Of a stretch of DNA of 64,000 bases, positions 38,789 through 46,634 are shown piece after piece. The stretch is taken from the NCBI RefSeq assembly GCF_000710345.2, contig NZ_KL537414.1, positions 144,965-208,964 of the forward strand, given 5' to 3'. Position 1 is the first letter of the stretch; every line of letters begins with the position of its first letter. Under the pieces are notes generated by a model. That model had not been told where the DNA came from and did no database searches. It was given only the letters and a program-made list of their open reading frames with translations. The stretch is from Curtobacterium sp. S6. GTDB taxonomy: Bacteria; Actinomycetota; Actinomycetes; Actinomycetales; Micrococcaceae. Both the position numbers and the translations under genes were made by a program.

Positions 38789-38803
38789 AACTCCACCGCC
38801 TGA

Positions 38804-38837
38804 GAAAGGCCCGTCGATCCCGATCGACGGGCCTTTC
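38804..38837 (+). terminator. strong terminator after rplY
   Basis: A 16-bp perfect stem (38804-38819 with 38822-38837) around a CC loop, 15 nt after the rplY stop. The A-run on the left arm pairs with TTTC on the right, giving a T-rich end. Its size makes termination likely. Confidence 0.8.
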
Positions 38838-38925
38838 CCGTGTCCGAGTGCCATGGAAGTGCCCGCCGCGGGAGAATGGACCACACCATCTACACCCGGT
38901 GTTACCGGAAGCGAGGAGCATAGCC

Positions 38926-39504
38926 GTGAGCGAGACGTGGCTCGTGATGGGGCTGGGAAATCCCGGCCCACAATATGCCAATACCCGGCACAACGTCGGT
39001 CACATGGTCGTGGACACGATGGCCCGCAGTATGGGGGCGTCCTTCAAGCGGCATAAGTCCGGCGCGGTCGTCGTCGAGGGCCGGCTGGGCATCGGCGGTC
39101 CCCGCGTGGTTCTGGCCAAGTCCACCGGTTACATGAATACCTCGGGCGGCCCCACCTCGGCCCTGGCCAAGTTCTACGATGTTGCCCCCGAGCGGATCCT
39201 GGCGGTTCACGACGAGATCGACATTCCCTTCGACACCCTCAAGATCAAAAAGGGCGGCGGCGAAGGCGGGCACAACGGCCTGCGCGACATCTCGAAGGCC
39301 CTCAATACCAAGGATTACGTGCGCGTACGTGTGGGCGTAGGGCGCCCTCCCGGCCGGATGGACACCGCGGATTACGTCCTCAAGGCCTTCTCCAGCACGG
39401 AATCCAAGGAGTTGCCGTCGCTCTTGGTTGACGCCGCGGACGCCGTCGAGATGGTCATGACCGCCGGGCTCACCGAGGCGCAGCAGAAGTACCACGCCCG
39501 TTAA
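38926..39504 (+). CDS. pth: peptidyl-tRNA hydrolase
   Basis: Frees tRNA from prematurely released peptidyl-tRNA. Motifs: LVMGLGNPGPQYANTRHNVGHMVVD (catalytic His in NTRHNVG), LAKSTGYMNTSGG (Asn that binds the substrate), ILAVHDEIDIPFDTLKIKKGGGEGGHNGLRDI (Asp and GGGEGGHNG). Length 192 aa. GTG 38926 is chosen because GAGGAG lies 7 nt upstream. In actinobacteria mfd often follows pth; here sufS, sufU, a glycan block and nhaA stand between them. Confidence 0.96.
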   Translation: MSETWLVMGLGNPGPQYANTRHNVGHMVVDTMARSMGASFKRHKSGAVVVEGRLGIGGPRVVLAKSTGYMNTSGGPTSALAKFYDVAPERILAVHDEIDIPFDTLKIKKGGGEGGHNGLRDISKALNTKDYVRVRVGVGRPPGRMDTADYVLKAFSSTESKELPSLLVDAADAVEMVMTAGLTEAQQKYHAR

Positions 39505-39544
39505 GGCGTGTGTCCGCGACGGTCGTGCGTCCCGCGTCAGGTCA

Positions 39545-39557
39545 TAGGATGGAACAC
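39545..39557 (+). promoter_or_regulatory. leaderless-type -10 box for sufS
   Basis: TAGGAT at 39545-39550 lies 7 nt before ATG 39558, supporting that start over ATG 39549, which overlaps the box. Confidence 0.45.
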
Positions 39558-40868
39558 ATGAGTGATGCGACGACACAGACCCTTCCCTCGGCCACAGGCC
39601 CCCTCGATGACGCCGCGGTCGCCCAGCTCAAACACGACTTCCCGATCCTGAACCGGACCGTCGATGGCCAGCGGCTCGTCTACCTGGATACGGGGGCGAC
39701 CAGTCAAAACCCCACGCAGGTGCTGGACGCCGAACGTGAGTACTACGAGCGGCGCAACTCGGCGGTTCATCGCGGGGCGCATTCCCTGGCCGTCGAGGCG
39801 ACGGATGCCTTCGAGGACGCCCGCGAAACCATCGCCGGATTCGTCGGCGCGCAGACCGAGGAGATCGTCTGGACCTCGAACGCGACCGAGGCGCTGAATC
39901 TGCTGTCGTATTCGTTATCCAATGCCTCGGCGGGTTTGGGCGGAGCCGAGGCGGCCCGGTTCGCGCTGGGGCCGGGGGACGAGATCGTGACCACCGAGAT
40001 GGAGCACCACGCGAATCTCATTCCGTGGCAACAGCTCGCCGCCCGGACCGGTGCGACGCTTCGCTACGTTCCGCTCGGCGAGGACGGGCTCCTGGACTAC
40101 GAGGCCGCCGAGGACGTTATCGGGCCGGCCACCCGAATCGTGGCCTTCACGCACGTATCGAACGTTTTGGGGTCCATTACCGACGTCGACCGTCTCGTGG
40201 CCCTGGCGCGACGGCACGACGCGCTGACGGTTCTGGACGCGTGCCAGTCCGTGCCGCACCTGCCGGTCAACTTCGCGCGGCTCGGCGTCGACTTCGCCGC
40301 GTTTTCCGGACATAAAATGCTGGGACCCACGGGCATCGGCGCGCTCTACGGGCGCCGCGAGCTCCTGCGGGACCTACCGCCGTTCCTCACGGGCGGCTCC
40401 ATGATCACCCGGGTGACCATGGAGGAAGCCGAGTTCATGGAACCGCCGATGAAATTCGAGGCCGGCACCCAACGGGTCTCGCAGGCGGTCGCGTGGGCCG
40501 CCGCCGTGCGCTACCTCGAGGCCATCGGTATGGACCACGTGGCCGCGTGGGAGGCGAGCCTGGGACACAGGCTCGCGGAGGGCGTGGCCGCGATCGAGGG
40601 CGTCCGGCTGCTCGGCCCGGAGGCGGGCCGGGAACGCGCCGGGCTTGTGTCTTTGAGCGTCGACGGCGTCCACCCGCACGACGTCGGGCAGTTGCTGGAC
40701 ACCCGAGGAATCGCCGTGCGTGTGGGCCACCACTGCGCGCAGCCGCTGCACCGGGCGTTGGGGATCACGGCATCCACCCGAGCCAGCGCCTACATCTACA
40801 ACACGACCGACGACGTGGACCGATTCCTCGAGCACCTCGCGGGCGTCCGCGGATTCTTCGGACTCTGA
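39558..40868 (+). CDS. sufS: cysteine desulfurase (SufS type)
   Basis: PLP enzyme that removes sulfur from cysteine as persulfide for Fe-S assembly. N-terminal LVYLDTGATSQNP and HRGAHSLAVEATDAFEDAR; WTSNATEALNLLSYS; EMEHHANLIPWQ; AFTHVSNVLGSI; DACQSVPHLPV; the PLP lysine in FSGHKMLGPTGIGALYG; and the active-site Cys region RVGHHCAQPL. Length 436 aa. ATG 39558 follows a TAGGAT box. A 23-bp gap separates it from sufU, its usual sulfur-acceptor partner. The other suf genes are not in this window, which is somewhat unusual. Confidence 0.94.
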   Translation: MSDATTQTLPSATGPLDDAAVAQLKHDFPILNRTVDGQRLVYLDTGATSQNPTQVLDAEREYYERRNSAVHRGAHSLAVEATDAFEDARETIAGFVGAQTEEIVWTSNATEALNLLSYSLSNASAGLGGAEAARFALGPGDEIVTTEMEHHANLIPWQQLAARTGATLRYVPLGEDGLLDYEAAEDVIGPATRIVAFTHVSNVLGSITDVDRLVALARRHDALTVLDACQSVPHLPVNFARLGVDFAAFSGHKMLGPTGIGALYGRRELLRDLPPFLTGGSMITRVTMEEAEFMEPPMKFEAGTQRVSQAVAWAAAVRYLEAIGMDHVAAWEASLGHRLAEGVAAIEGVRLLGPEAGRERAGLVSLSVDGVHPHDVGQLLDTRGIAVRVGHHCAQPLHRALGITASTRASAYIYNTTDDVDRFLEHLAGVRGFFGL

Positions 40869-40891
40869 GCAAGAGAGCAGGTTTCAACGTC

Positions 40892-41353
40892 ATGAGCGAT
40901 CTTGGACAGCTGTACCAGCAGATCATTCTGGACCATTCCCGCCGCCGCTCCGGGGAGGGGCTTCCCGATGCGCCGATGGGCCCCTTTGCGGAGAACCATC
41001 AGTACAACCCCACGTGCGGGGACGATATCAACGTGCGCATAGTTCTCGACGATTCCGGGCAGCGCATCGCCTCGATGGCCTGGGAAGGCGATGGTTGTTC
41101 GATCTCCATGGCCGCGGCGTCGGTCCTCTCCGAGATGGCGCCCGGCATGAGCCTCGAGGAATTCCAGGAGACGGTCGATTGCTTTCGCCACATGCTGAGG
41201 TCCCGCGGCGCGGAGGAGCCCGACGAGGAGGTCATGGGCGACGCGGCCGCCTTCGCCGGGGTCTCCAAATTCGTCGCTCGCGTCAAATGCGCGATGCTGG
41301 CCTGGGTCGCGGCGGAAGAGGCCGCGCGGGAAGCCTCTGCGGTAACGCGCTGA
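40892..41353 (+). CDS. sufU: SufU/IscU-like Fe-S assembly protein
   Basis: Zinc-dependent sulfur acceptor for SufS. Start MSDLGQLYQQIILDHSRRR; the three conserved cysteines are in NPTCGDDI (with the Asp ligand), GDGCSISMAAAS and ARVKCAMLAW. The inserted region between the second and third Cys is typical of the SufU rather than the IscU branch. Length 153 aa. It lies 23 bp after sufS and converges with the GT34-like gene. Confidence 0.93.
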   Translation: MSDLGQLYQQIILDHSRRRSGEGLPDAPMGPFAENHQYNPTCGDDINVRIVLDDSGQRIASMAWEGDGCSISMAAASVLSEMAPGMSLEEFQETVDCFRHMLRSRGAEEPDEEVMGDAAAFAGVSKFVARVKCAMLAWVAAEEAAREASAVTR

Positions 41354-41371
41354 GGCACCGGGGCGGTTACG

Positions 41372-42224
41372 TCATGAGCATCGTTCCCGCCACGAATGCA
41401 CCAGTGGGCGGAGACGCTTCTTCAGCGCTCCCACGGTGCGAATCTTCGTATCCACGACGCGGTAACGGGCCGGTCCGAGAGGATCGCGCACAGACACCGA
41501 ATATTTGTCCAGCAGATGTGAGGGCACCAACTCCTGGCCCACCTGGTCGGGGAACCGACGGGCGAACCGGGCGGCTCCCCACGCCTTATCCGGATATCCG
41601 CAGAAGTGCATCACGAACGCGTCGTGCAGTGACGCGCCGTAGTAGTGCCCCCGCGAATTGAGCTGTCGATGCCCGACGATTCGGGTTCGTGCCAGTAATC
41701 CCGAGGTGCACAGGTACCACCACATCTGATCTTGATCCCCATGGGTGAAAACGCCGTATTCGGCGTTGTTCCACCATTCGCGCACTGTCTCCAGCCGGAC
41801 GGTGGACATCGATTCCAGCATCGCCACTGCTTCCGGGCAGTTCTTGAGGAGAAACACCCCGGTATTGATCCGAGACCAGAATCCGTTGGGCTCCTCGGGG
41901 CCCTCCGCGATCACGAGGACATTGCCGTCTCGTTCCGCCTCACGCACCATCTCGCGGATCGCGTCGGATTCGAAATTGGTGAAGTACGCGTCGTCGTCGA
42001 TCCACACGAGCCAGTCGTACTGGGGGAGTAGTCTACGGACGATCGACATTTTGTAGTCGTACTTGGTGGTGATGCGGGGGTCGATTCCACATTCGAGCCG
42101 GTAATCCAGCCCGTGCTCGCGCGCGTAGATCGAGTGGTTGATGTAGGAACGTTGCCGGATTTCGTCGCCGCCGCTGACGATGCAGATACGTGGAATGTCA
42201 GGATCCTGAACTTGAGGGGGTCAT
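41372..42224 (-). pseudogene. GT34-like (GMA12/MNN10-type) glycosyltransferase, frame-shifted near its 5' end
   Basis: The intact part from codon ATG 42049 encodes MSIVRRLLPQYDWLVWIDDDAYFTN (DxDD metal site), NGFWSRINTGVFLLKN, DQDQMWWYLC and DAFVMHFCGYPD, a GT34-type catalytic domain of 225 aa. In the same frame upstream the DNA continues to code family-like sequence (PRICIVSGGDEIRQRSYINH ... ITTKYDYK) until a TGA, with no start codon. ATG 42224, with AGGGA 8 nt upstream, is one frame off. Removing one base from the run of five G at 42216-42220 (C on the coding strand) joins them as M-T-P-Q-V-Q-D-P-D-I-P-R. So the gene is probably broken, or the base is a sequencing error. Confidence 0.7.
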
Positions 42225-42526
42225 GTGTTCAATCCCTGCGCAATACGTGCCGGAGGAATTCGCTGAAGGTACTTATATCGGACGATCCCACTCAGATTCT
42301 CAGGCAGTGTGGTCTCCGGACTCCGTGGAATCGAGCCCCATTCGTACCTTCCGGGGAGCATCATACCGAATGCGCCTACGGAACGAGCGACTCTGCCGAA
42401 AATCGGCCCCGGGGAGGCGGTTGCTCCCGGAGTGGGTGTGGTGTTCGCAACGATTCCCGTAAATTTGAAACAGACCGCCTAATCTGTAGAGGGCAAACGT
42501 TCAGTCGCTATCCCGAGGTGTTGCCC
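42225..42526. other. gene-free divergent spacer
   Basis: 302 bp between the GT34-like start and the Tat-protein start. It must hold both promoters. I see AT-richer sequence near 42460-42485 with TAATCT at 42480-42485, but no convincing -35 partner, repeat or RNA gene. Confidence 0.5.
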
Positions 42527-43345
42527 GTGAACATCCTTCCCTCTCGTCGAACCGTCGTCTCTGGCGCGGCATGGTCGCTTCCCGCTATCGCGGCCTCTGC
42601 CGCCGTGCCCGCCGCCGCGGCCTCGCGATGCATTCCCGAAATCACCCACTACTGGGGCGGGCTCGGATACCACTGGGGGCAGCTCGGCGAGGCCTCGCAG
42701 GCGCGCACGACGCAGGTCCTGTCCCTTCAAGCCGGCGAGGTCGTGATCGAGAATCTGCCGCCGGGTGTCTCGGTCGATCGCATCGAGGTTCGGCAGGTGA
42801 TCGCGCGAAGGGAAGGCCAGCAGTCGCCCGGTCCGGGCTATTTTTACCCCGCCAATCCGGCCGCGACCTTCGCTCGGCAGTCCTCGGGGTTTACGCCCAG
42901 ACACGTGCCCGAGGCGGCCCAGAATCACACGACCGACGGCTCGCGGCGGTTCACCGTGACGACGCTTTTCCCGGCTCCGGGCAGTGGCTACGACCCGTTC
43001 GTGAAGGCGAAAAACACCGCCGAATTCGTGGACTGGCTCGACGGTCAGCGGACCCGCTCGTGGACCCTGTGGTACGAATGGTCCGCGCGGCGCAATCGTC
43101 TGCCGAACCTCTACACGGACCAGGCGGACGGGTGCCGCCGATTTACCACGCGGCCCTCCGGCACCTTCAACGTGACCTACCGCAATATGGTGCGCGCTCG
43201 CCGGGAAGACGTCGGGCGCCAGATGGTCTATACCACCGCTTGGCTGTCCAACGGGCAGACCCTGACGCGGACCAGCACCAGCGTCGGTCCCCGCCCGGGC
43301 TTCTCCGCTGGGGGAGCCGAGGCCGGCGGGGCGTCGACCGACTGA
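42527..43345 (+). CDS. Tat-exported protein of unknown function
   Basis: 272-aa secreted protein that I do not recognise. The N-terminus SRRTVVSGAAWSLPAIAASAAVPAAAAS has the twin-arginine and AxA cleavage features of a Tat signal. The mature part starts RCIPEITHYWGGLGYHWGQLG and is rich in Tyr, Trp, Arg and Thr, with YFYPANPAATFARQSSGF, TVTTLFPAPGSGYDPFVKAKNTAEF and WTLWYEWSARRN. Only two cysteines remain in the mature protein. No catalytic pattern is evident; a beta-rich surface protein is my best description. GTG 42527 has GAGGTG 6 nt upstream. It stands alone between two damaged glycosyltransferase genes. Confidence 0.72.
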   Translation: MNILPSRRTVVSGAAWSLPAIAASAAVPAAAASRCIPEITHYWGGLGYHWGQLGEASQARTTQVLSLQAGEVVIENLPPGVSVDRIEVRQVIARREGQQSPGPGYFYPANPAATFARQSSGFTPRHVPEAAQNHTTDGSRRFTVTTLFPAPGSGYDPFVKAKNTAEFVDWLDGQRTRSWTLWYEWSARRNRLPNLYTDQADGCRRFTTRPSGTFNVTYRNMVRARREDVGRQMVYTTAWLSNGQTLTRTSTSVGPRPGFSAGGAEAGGASTD

Positions 43346-43372
43346 GAACCCGAGGAACGTCCGCGGGACCGG

Positions 43373-44335
43373 TCACCGCCGGGGGAACGCCCCGCCGAGC
43401 CCCTGGCCGACGCGCGAGGGCGGAATCCTGGACAGATACTTATAGCGGACGAGGCCCTCGAGCAGGCCCAGGGAATTGCTGGCCCTGGAAACCGCCGATT
43501 CGACGGCCCTGTCTCGCCGTCCGAGGATCATCATGCCCAAGGCACACAGCGATCGCGCCAGGGTCACGACCGGATGGGTGCGATACGAGCGGGCCTCGTG
43601 TCAGGCGTCGTGACGCGCGCAGACCAGGGCCAGGGACAAGGCGTGATGGAAGCTCTTGCGGCATCGGGAGCGCGCCGACGACGCGGAACGGTACAGGATG
43701 CCCATGCCGTCGGATTCCTGCAGGGACAGCCCGGTCGCGGCGATGCGGTAGGAGAGGTCGTTGTCCTCGCCGCCCCGCCACAGGCTCGCGTCGAAGCCGC
43801 CCATCTGGAGGAGGAAATTCCTGCGGGCCGCGAAGGTTCCGGCCATCAGCGCCGGGGCGATATTTCCGTGGCCCGCCAACGGCAGGTCCGCCGGAACATC
43901 CCCGCGGAGCCGGCGGTGCCGATACGCGCGGAGCCGATCGGGGTCTGCGAAGTCCTCGTGTGAGACGGGCACGGCCGACCCATTGACGACCGGTATCCGT
44001 TGCAGGGCCTCGAACGCGGAGCGCACCCACGCCGGTCCGACGGCGTCGTCGGCGTCGCAGAAGGCGAGATGCTCCGAACGGGCCTCGCCGATTCCGCGAT
44101 TCCGGGCGAAGGCCGCACCGCGGTGTTCGGAGGCGTCCACGTATCGAAGGTCGATCCCAGGGGTCGAGGCGTTCCGTGCGAATCCCCGGAGGTCGTCCGT
44201 GGAACCGTTGTCGCAGAGCAGGACCTCGAAGGACACGGGTGAGCGTTGGTCGAGCAGGGAATCGAGCAACGTCTCGAGCGTGGTCACGCTATTGCGGCAC
44301 GGCACGATGACGGACAAGAGCGGCGGATCTGACAA
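43373..44335 (-). pseudogene. GT2 glycosyltransferase interrupted by an in-frame TGA
   Basis: TTG 44335 (GGAG 8 nt upstream) opens SDPPLLSVIVPCRNSVTTLETLLDSLLDQ, followed by VLLCDNGSTDDL, HRGAAFARNRGIGEARSEHLAFCDADDAV (DxD) and FLLQMGGFDASLWRGGEDNDLSYR. The frame stops at TGA 43601-43603 after 244 codons. The same frame then runs another 75 codons, beginning HEARSYRTHPVVTLARSL and including SLGLLEGLVRYKYLSRI, before a second stop at 43373. This looks like the usual C-terminal tail of such enzymes, so the TGA is probably a nonsense mutation (for example from TGG or CGA). The first part may still be active. Confidence 0.68.
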
Positions 44336-44360
44336 GGTGGTTCTCCGTTCGTGGGGGGGG

Positions 44361-44378
44361 CGTCGTCCCGGGACGACG
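44361..44378. repeat. 18-bp perfect palindrome between nhaA and the GT2 gene
   Basis: CGTCGTCCCGGGACGACG, next to a run of eight G (44353-44360). It lies in the 49-bp gap between two same-strand genes. A terminator-like cruciform or a regulator site. Confidence 0.45.
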
Positions 44379-44384
44379 GGCCCG

Positions 44385-45752
44385 TTAGCCGCGCCGGGTC
44401 TCCCAGGCGGTGGGCCCCTCGTCGGAAGCGGCCGCGGCGCGGGCCTCGTCCGGGTTCGGGGGAGCCCCGTCGTAGGTGTCGACCGGGTAACCGGCGGCGC
44501 GCAGCTTCTTGTAGTGGGCGTTGCGGAAGCTGAGCAGGATTCCGCCGAGGAAGGCGGCCAACAACGATCCGCTGAGGACACCGACCTTTGCGTGGTCGTC
44601 GTGGATCGTTCCGAGCCCGAAGCTGAGCTCGGCCACGAGCAAGGCCACCGTGAACCCGATGCCTCCCATCATCGCCAGGCCGACCACGTCCACCCACGAC
44701 ATGTCCTCGTCGATCTCGGCGCCGCTCACGTGCGTCAGGATCCACGTCGAGCAGAAGATGCCGATGGTCTTACCGAGCACCAGGCCGGCGACGACGCCGA
44801 TCGCCACCGGGTCCGTGAAGGCATCGACGATCCCGGACCACCCGCCGACGGCCACGCCCGACGCGAAGAACGCGAAGACCGGGATCGCGATGCCGTTGGA
44901 TAACGGGGAAAACCGGTGCGACAGGCGCGGGGCCAAGCCGATGGGGGCCTCGCCGGCCTGCGGGGTGGAGCGGTGCAGGACGGGGACCATGAAGCCCAAG
45001 ACCACGCCGGCGATCGTCGCGTGAATCCCGGCCGAATAGATCAACACCCACGTGACGATGCCGATCGGGAGCAGGATGGCCCAGGCTCCCCACCGGCTGT
45101 AGGCGAAGAAGCGGGGCCAACGGTGGGTCAGAACCCAGAAGGCCGCGGCCGGGATGATGGCCAGACCCAGGTAGAGGAAATTGACGCCTTCGGAGTACAC
45201 GAAGGCGATGATGACGATCGCGATGAGATCGTCGACCACCGCGAGGGTCAGCAGGAACGTCCGCATCGCGGTCGGCAACGCTGAACCGACCACGGCGAGC
45301 ACCGAGACGGCGAAGGCGATGTCGGTGGCGGTCGGGATCGCCCAGCCCTTGAGGGTCGCGGAGTCTCCCGAGATCAGATTGATGACCGTATAGATGATCG
45401 CGGGCATCGCGACGCCGCCGAAGGCCGCGGCCACCGGAACGATGGCCTTGCGAATCCTCCGCAGCTCGCCGTCGACGAATTCGGACTTCAGCTCCAGGCC
45501 GGTCATGAAGAAGAAGACCGCCAGAAGCCCCTCGGAGGCCCACTCTCCGACGGTGTGGAACGCGCTATCGACGCCGGGGAGGCCGACGTGGGCGTCGCGG
45601 AGGCCAAAGTAACCGTCCGCGAGCGGAGTATTGGCGAAGGCAAGGCCCAGGATCATCGCGGCGATCATCAGCAGGCCACCGGTATTGCCTTCCCGGAGTT
45701 TCATCCCGAAGCGGCCCTGGTGGTACCCCTCGTCTTGCAGCGTTGCGGTCAT
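44385..45752 (-). CDS. nhaA: Na+/H+ antiporter
   Basis: Exchanges external H+ for internal Na+ or Li+ to keep pH and sodium homeostasis. About 12 TM helices. The NhaA signatures are clear: FFMTGLELKSEFVDGELR, GWAIPTATDIAFAVSVLAVVGS (TM4 TATDIAF), the TM5 double Asp in LTLAVVDDLIAIVIIA, and LGKTIGIF and GGIGFTVALLVAELSF near the C-terminus. Length 455 aa; the last ~45 residues are a hydrophilic tail. ATG 45752 starts MTATLQDEGY. No nhaR-like regulator is adjacent. Confidence 0.95.
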   Translation of the reverse strand: MTATLQDEGYHQGRFGMKLREGNTGGLLMIAAMILGLAFANTPLADGYFGLRDAHVGLPGVDSAFHTVGEWASEGLLAVFFFMTGLELKSEFVDGELRRIRKAIVPVAAAFGGVAMPAIIYTVINLISGDSATLKGWAIPTATDIAFAVSVLAVVGSALPTAMRTFLLTLAVVDDLIAIVIIAFVYSEGVNFLYLGLAIIPAAAFWVLTHRWPRFFAYSRWGAWAILLPIGIVTWVLIYSAGIHATIAGVVLGFMVPVLHRSTPQAGEAPIGLAPRLSHRFSPLSNGIAIPVFAFFASGVAVGGWSGIVDAFTDPVAIGVVAGLVLGKTIGIFCSTWILTHVSGAEIDEDMSWVDVVGLAMMGGIGFTVALLVAELSFGLGTIHDDHAKVGVLSGSLLAAFLGGILLSFRNAHYKKLRAAGYPVDTYDGAPPNPDEARAAAASDEGPTAWETRRG

Positions 45753-45870
45753 GGTCCCCTCTACCTGCGATGCGCGTTTCTAGACGGCGGCGTCGCCTCC
45801 CGGTGGGTGACGGGTGGTCCCGTCACCGCCGTGTGTCGGAAGGCGACGCCGTGATGTGCTGTGCCGGCCC

Positions 45871-46371
45871 TTAGCCGTGGTTCTTGATCCAGGCTTCGGC
45901 GGTCGTGCTCTGCAGAGACAGGGCCTTGCCGATGTACGGCTCGGCCGCGGCGGAGATCTTCTTGCCGACGAGCGGAATGTTGGCCTTGACCTCGCCCTCG
46001 ACCTCGACGAGGGTCGACTCGCCCTGCGAGGTGAGCTTCTGGTGGGCCGTCGCGGAGACGGGCAGGCCGGCGACGTCGATCTTGGTCTCGACGGTGCGGG
46101 AACCGTCACCCTGCGGGGCGCTGAACGAGTCGACCTGGGTCAGCTTGACCCCGTTGCCCACGAACTTCTGGGCCACGCTGGGGACCTTGTCGGCGCCGAC
46201 CGCGCGGACCGTCGTGACGGTGAACGCGGCGGAGCGGTCCCCGTCCACGGACAGGCTCTCGAACTCGACCCCGGCCTTCTGCGCCACGTGGCGAGCGAAG
46301 TCCTCCGAGCTGAAGGCCTCCAGAACCTGATCGATCGGCGCGTTGATGGTGTGTGATTCCTGCATAGCCAT
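45871..46371 (-). CDS. DUF2505 (SRPBCC-like) protein
   Basis: Cytoplasmic protein of 166 aa. The layout of an SRPBCC/START-like fold is visible: HTINAPIDQVLEAFSSEDFARHVAQKAG at the N-terminus, a run of beta strands (SAAFTVTTVRAV; SRTVETKIDVAGLPVSATAHQKL; STLVEVEGEVKANIPLVGKKISAAAEPYI) and a long final helix. This matches DUF2505, widespread in actinobacteria and without known function. ATG 46371 is chosen; TTG 46383 and ATG 46365 are alternatives. It stands alone on the minus strand, divergent from mfd. Confidence 0.8.
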   Translation of the reverse strand: MAMQESHTINAPIDQVLEAFSSEDFARHVAQKAGVEFESLSVDGDRSAAFTVTTVRAVGADKVPSVAQKFVGNGVKLTQVDSFSAPQGDGSRTVETKIDVAGLPVSATAHQKLTSQGESTLVEVEGEVKANIPLVGKKISAAAEPYIGKALSLQSTTAEAWIKNHG

Positions 46372-46634
46372 GAGTTCACTCAATTCCTAGTGGTCAACAG
46401 ATTCGTGGTCCAGTTTAGCGGCGATGGTCACGAGCGCCGCATGCGTCACGACCGCGTCGTTAAGCCGGCAGCATGCGGGCATGGTAGGACCGGCGGGGAC
46501 GGGCGTAGGGTAAGGGTCGTGCGGATTGCCTCCGCATCACGCCCGTCTCGGCCACCAGGTCCGCGTCATTGGGCGCCTCTTCGTGTGCCCTTTGGCCGCC
46601 CCACACCGACCACCACCCAAGGATCCAGACTTCT

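Noticed and set aside
44353-44360. G8 as a proven phase-variable switch
   Set aside because: It is outside a coding frame and only eight long; kept as a minor observation.
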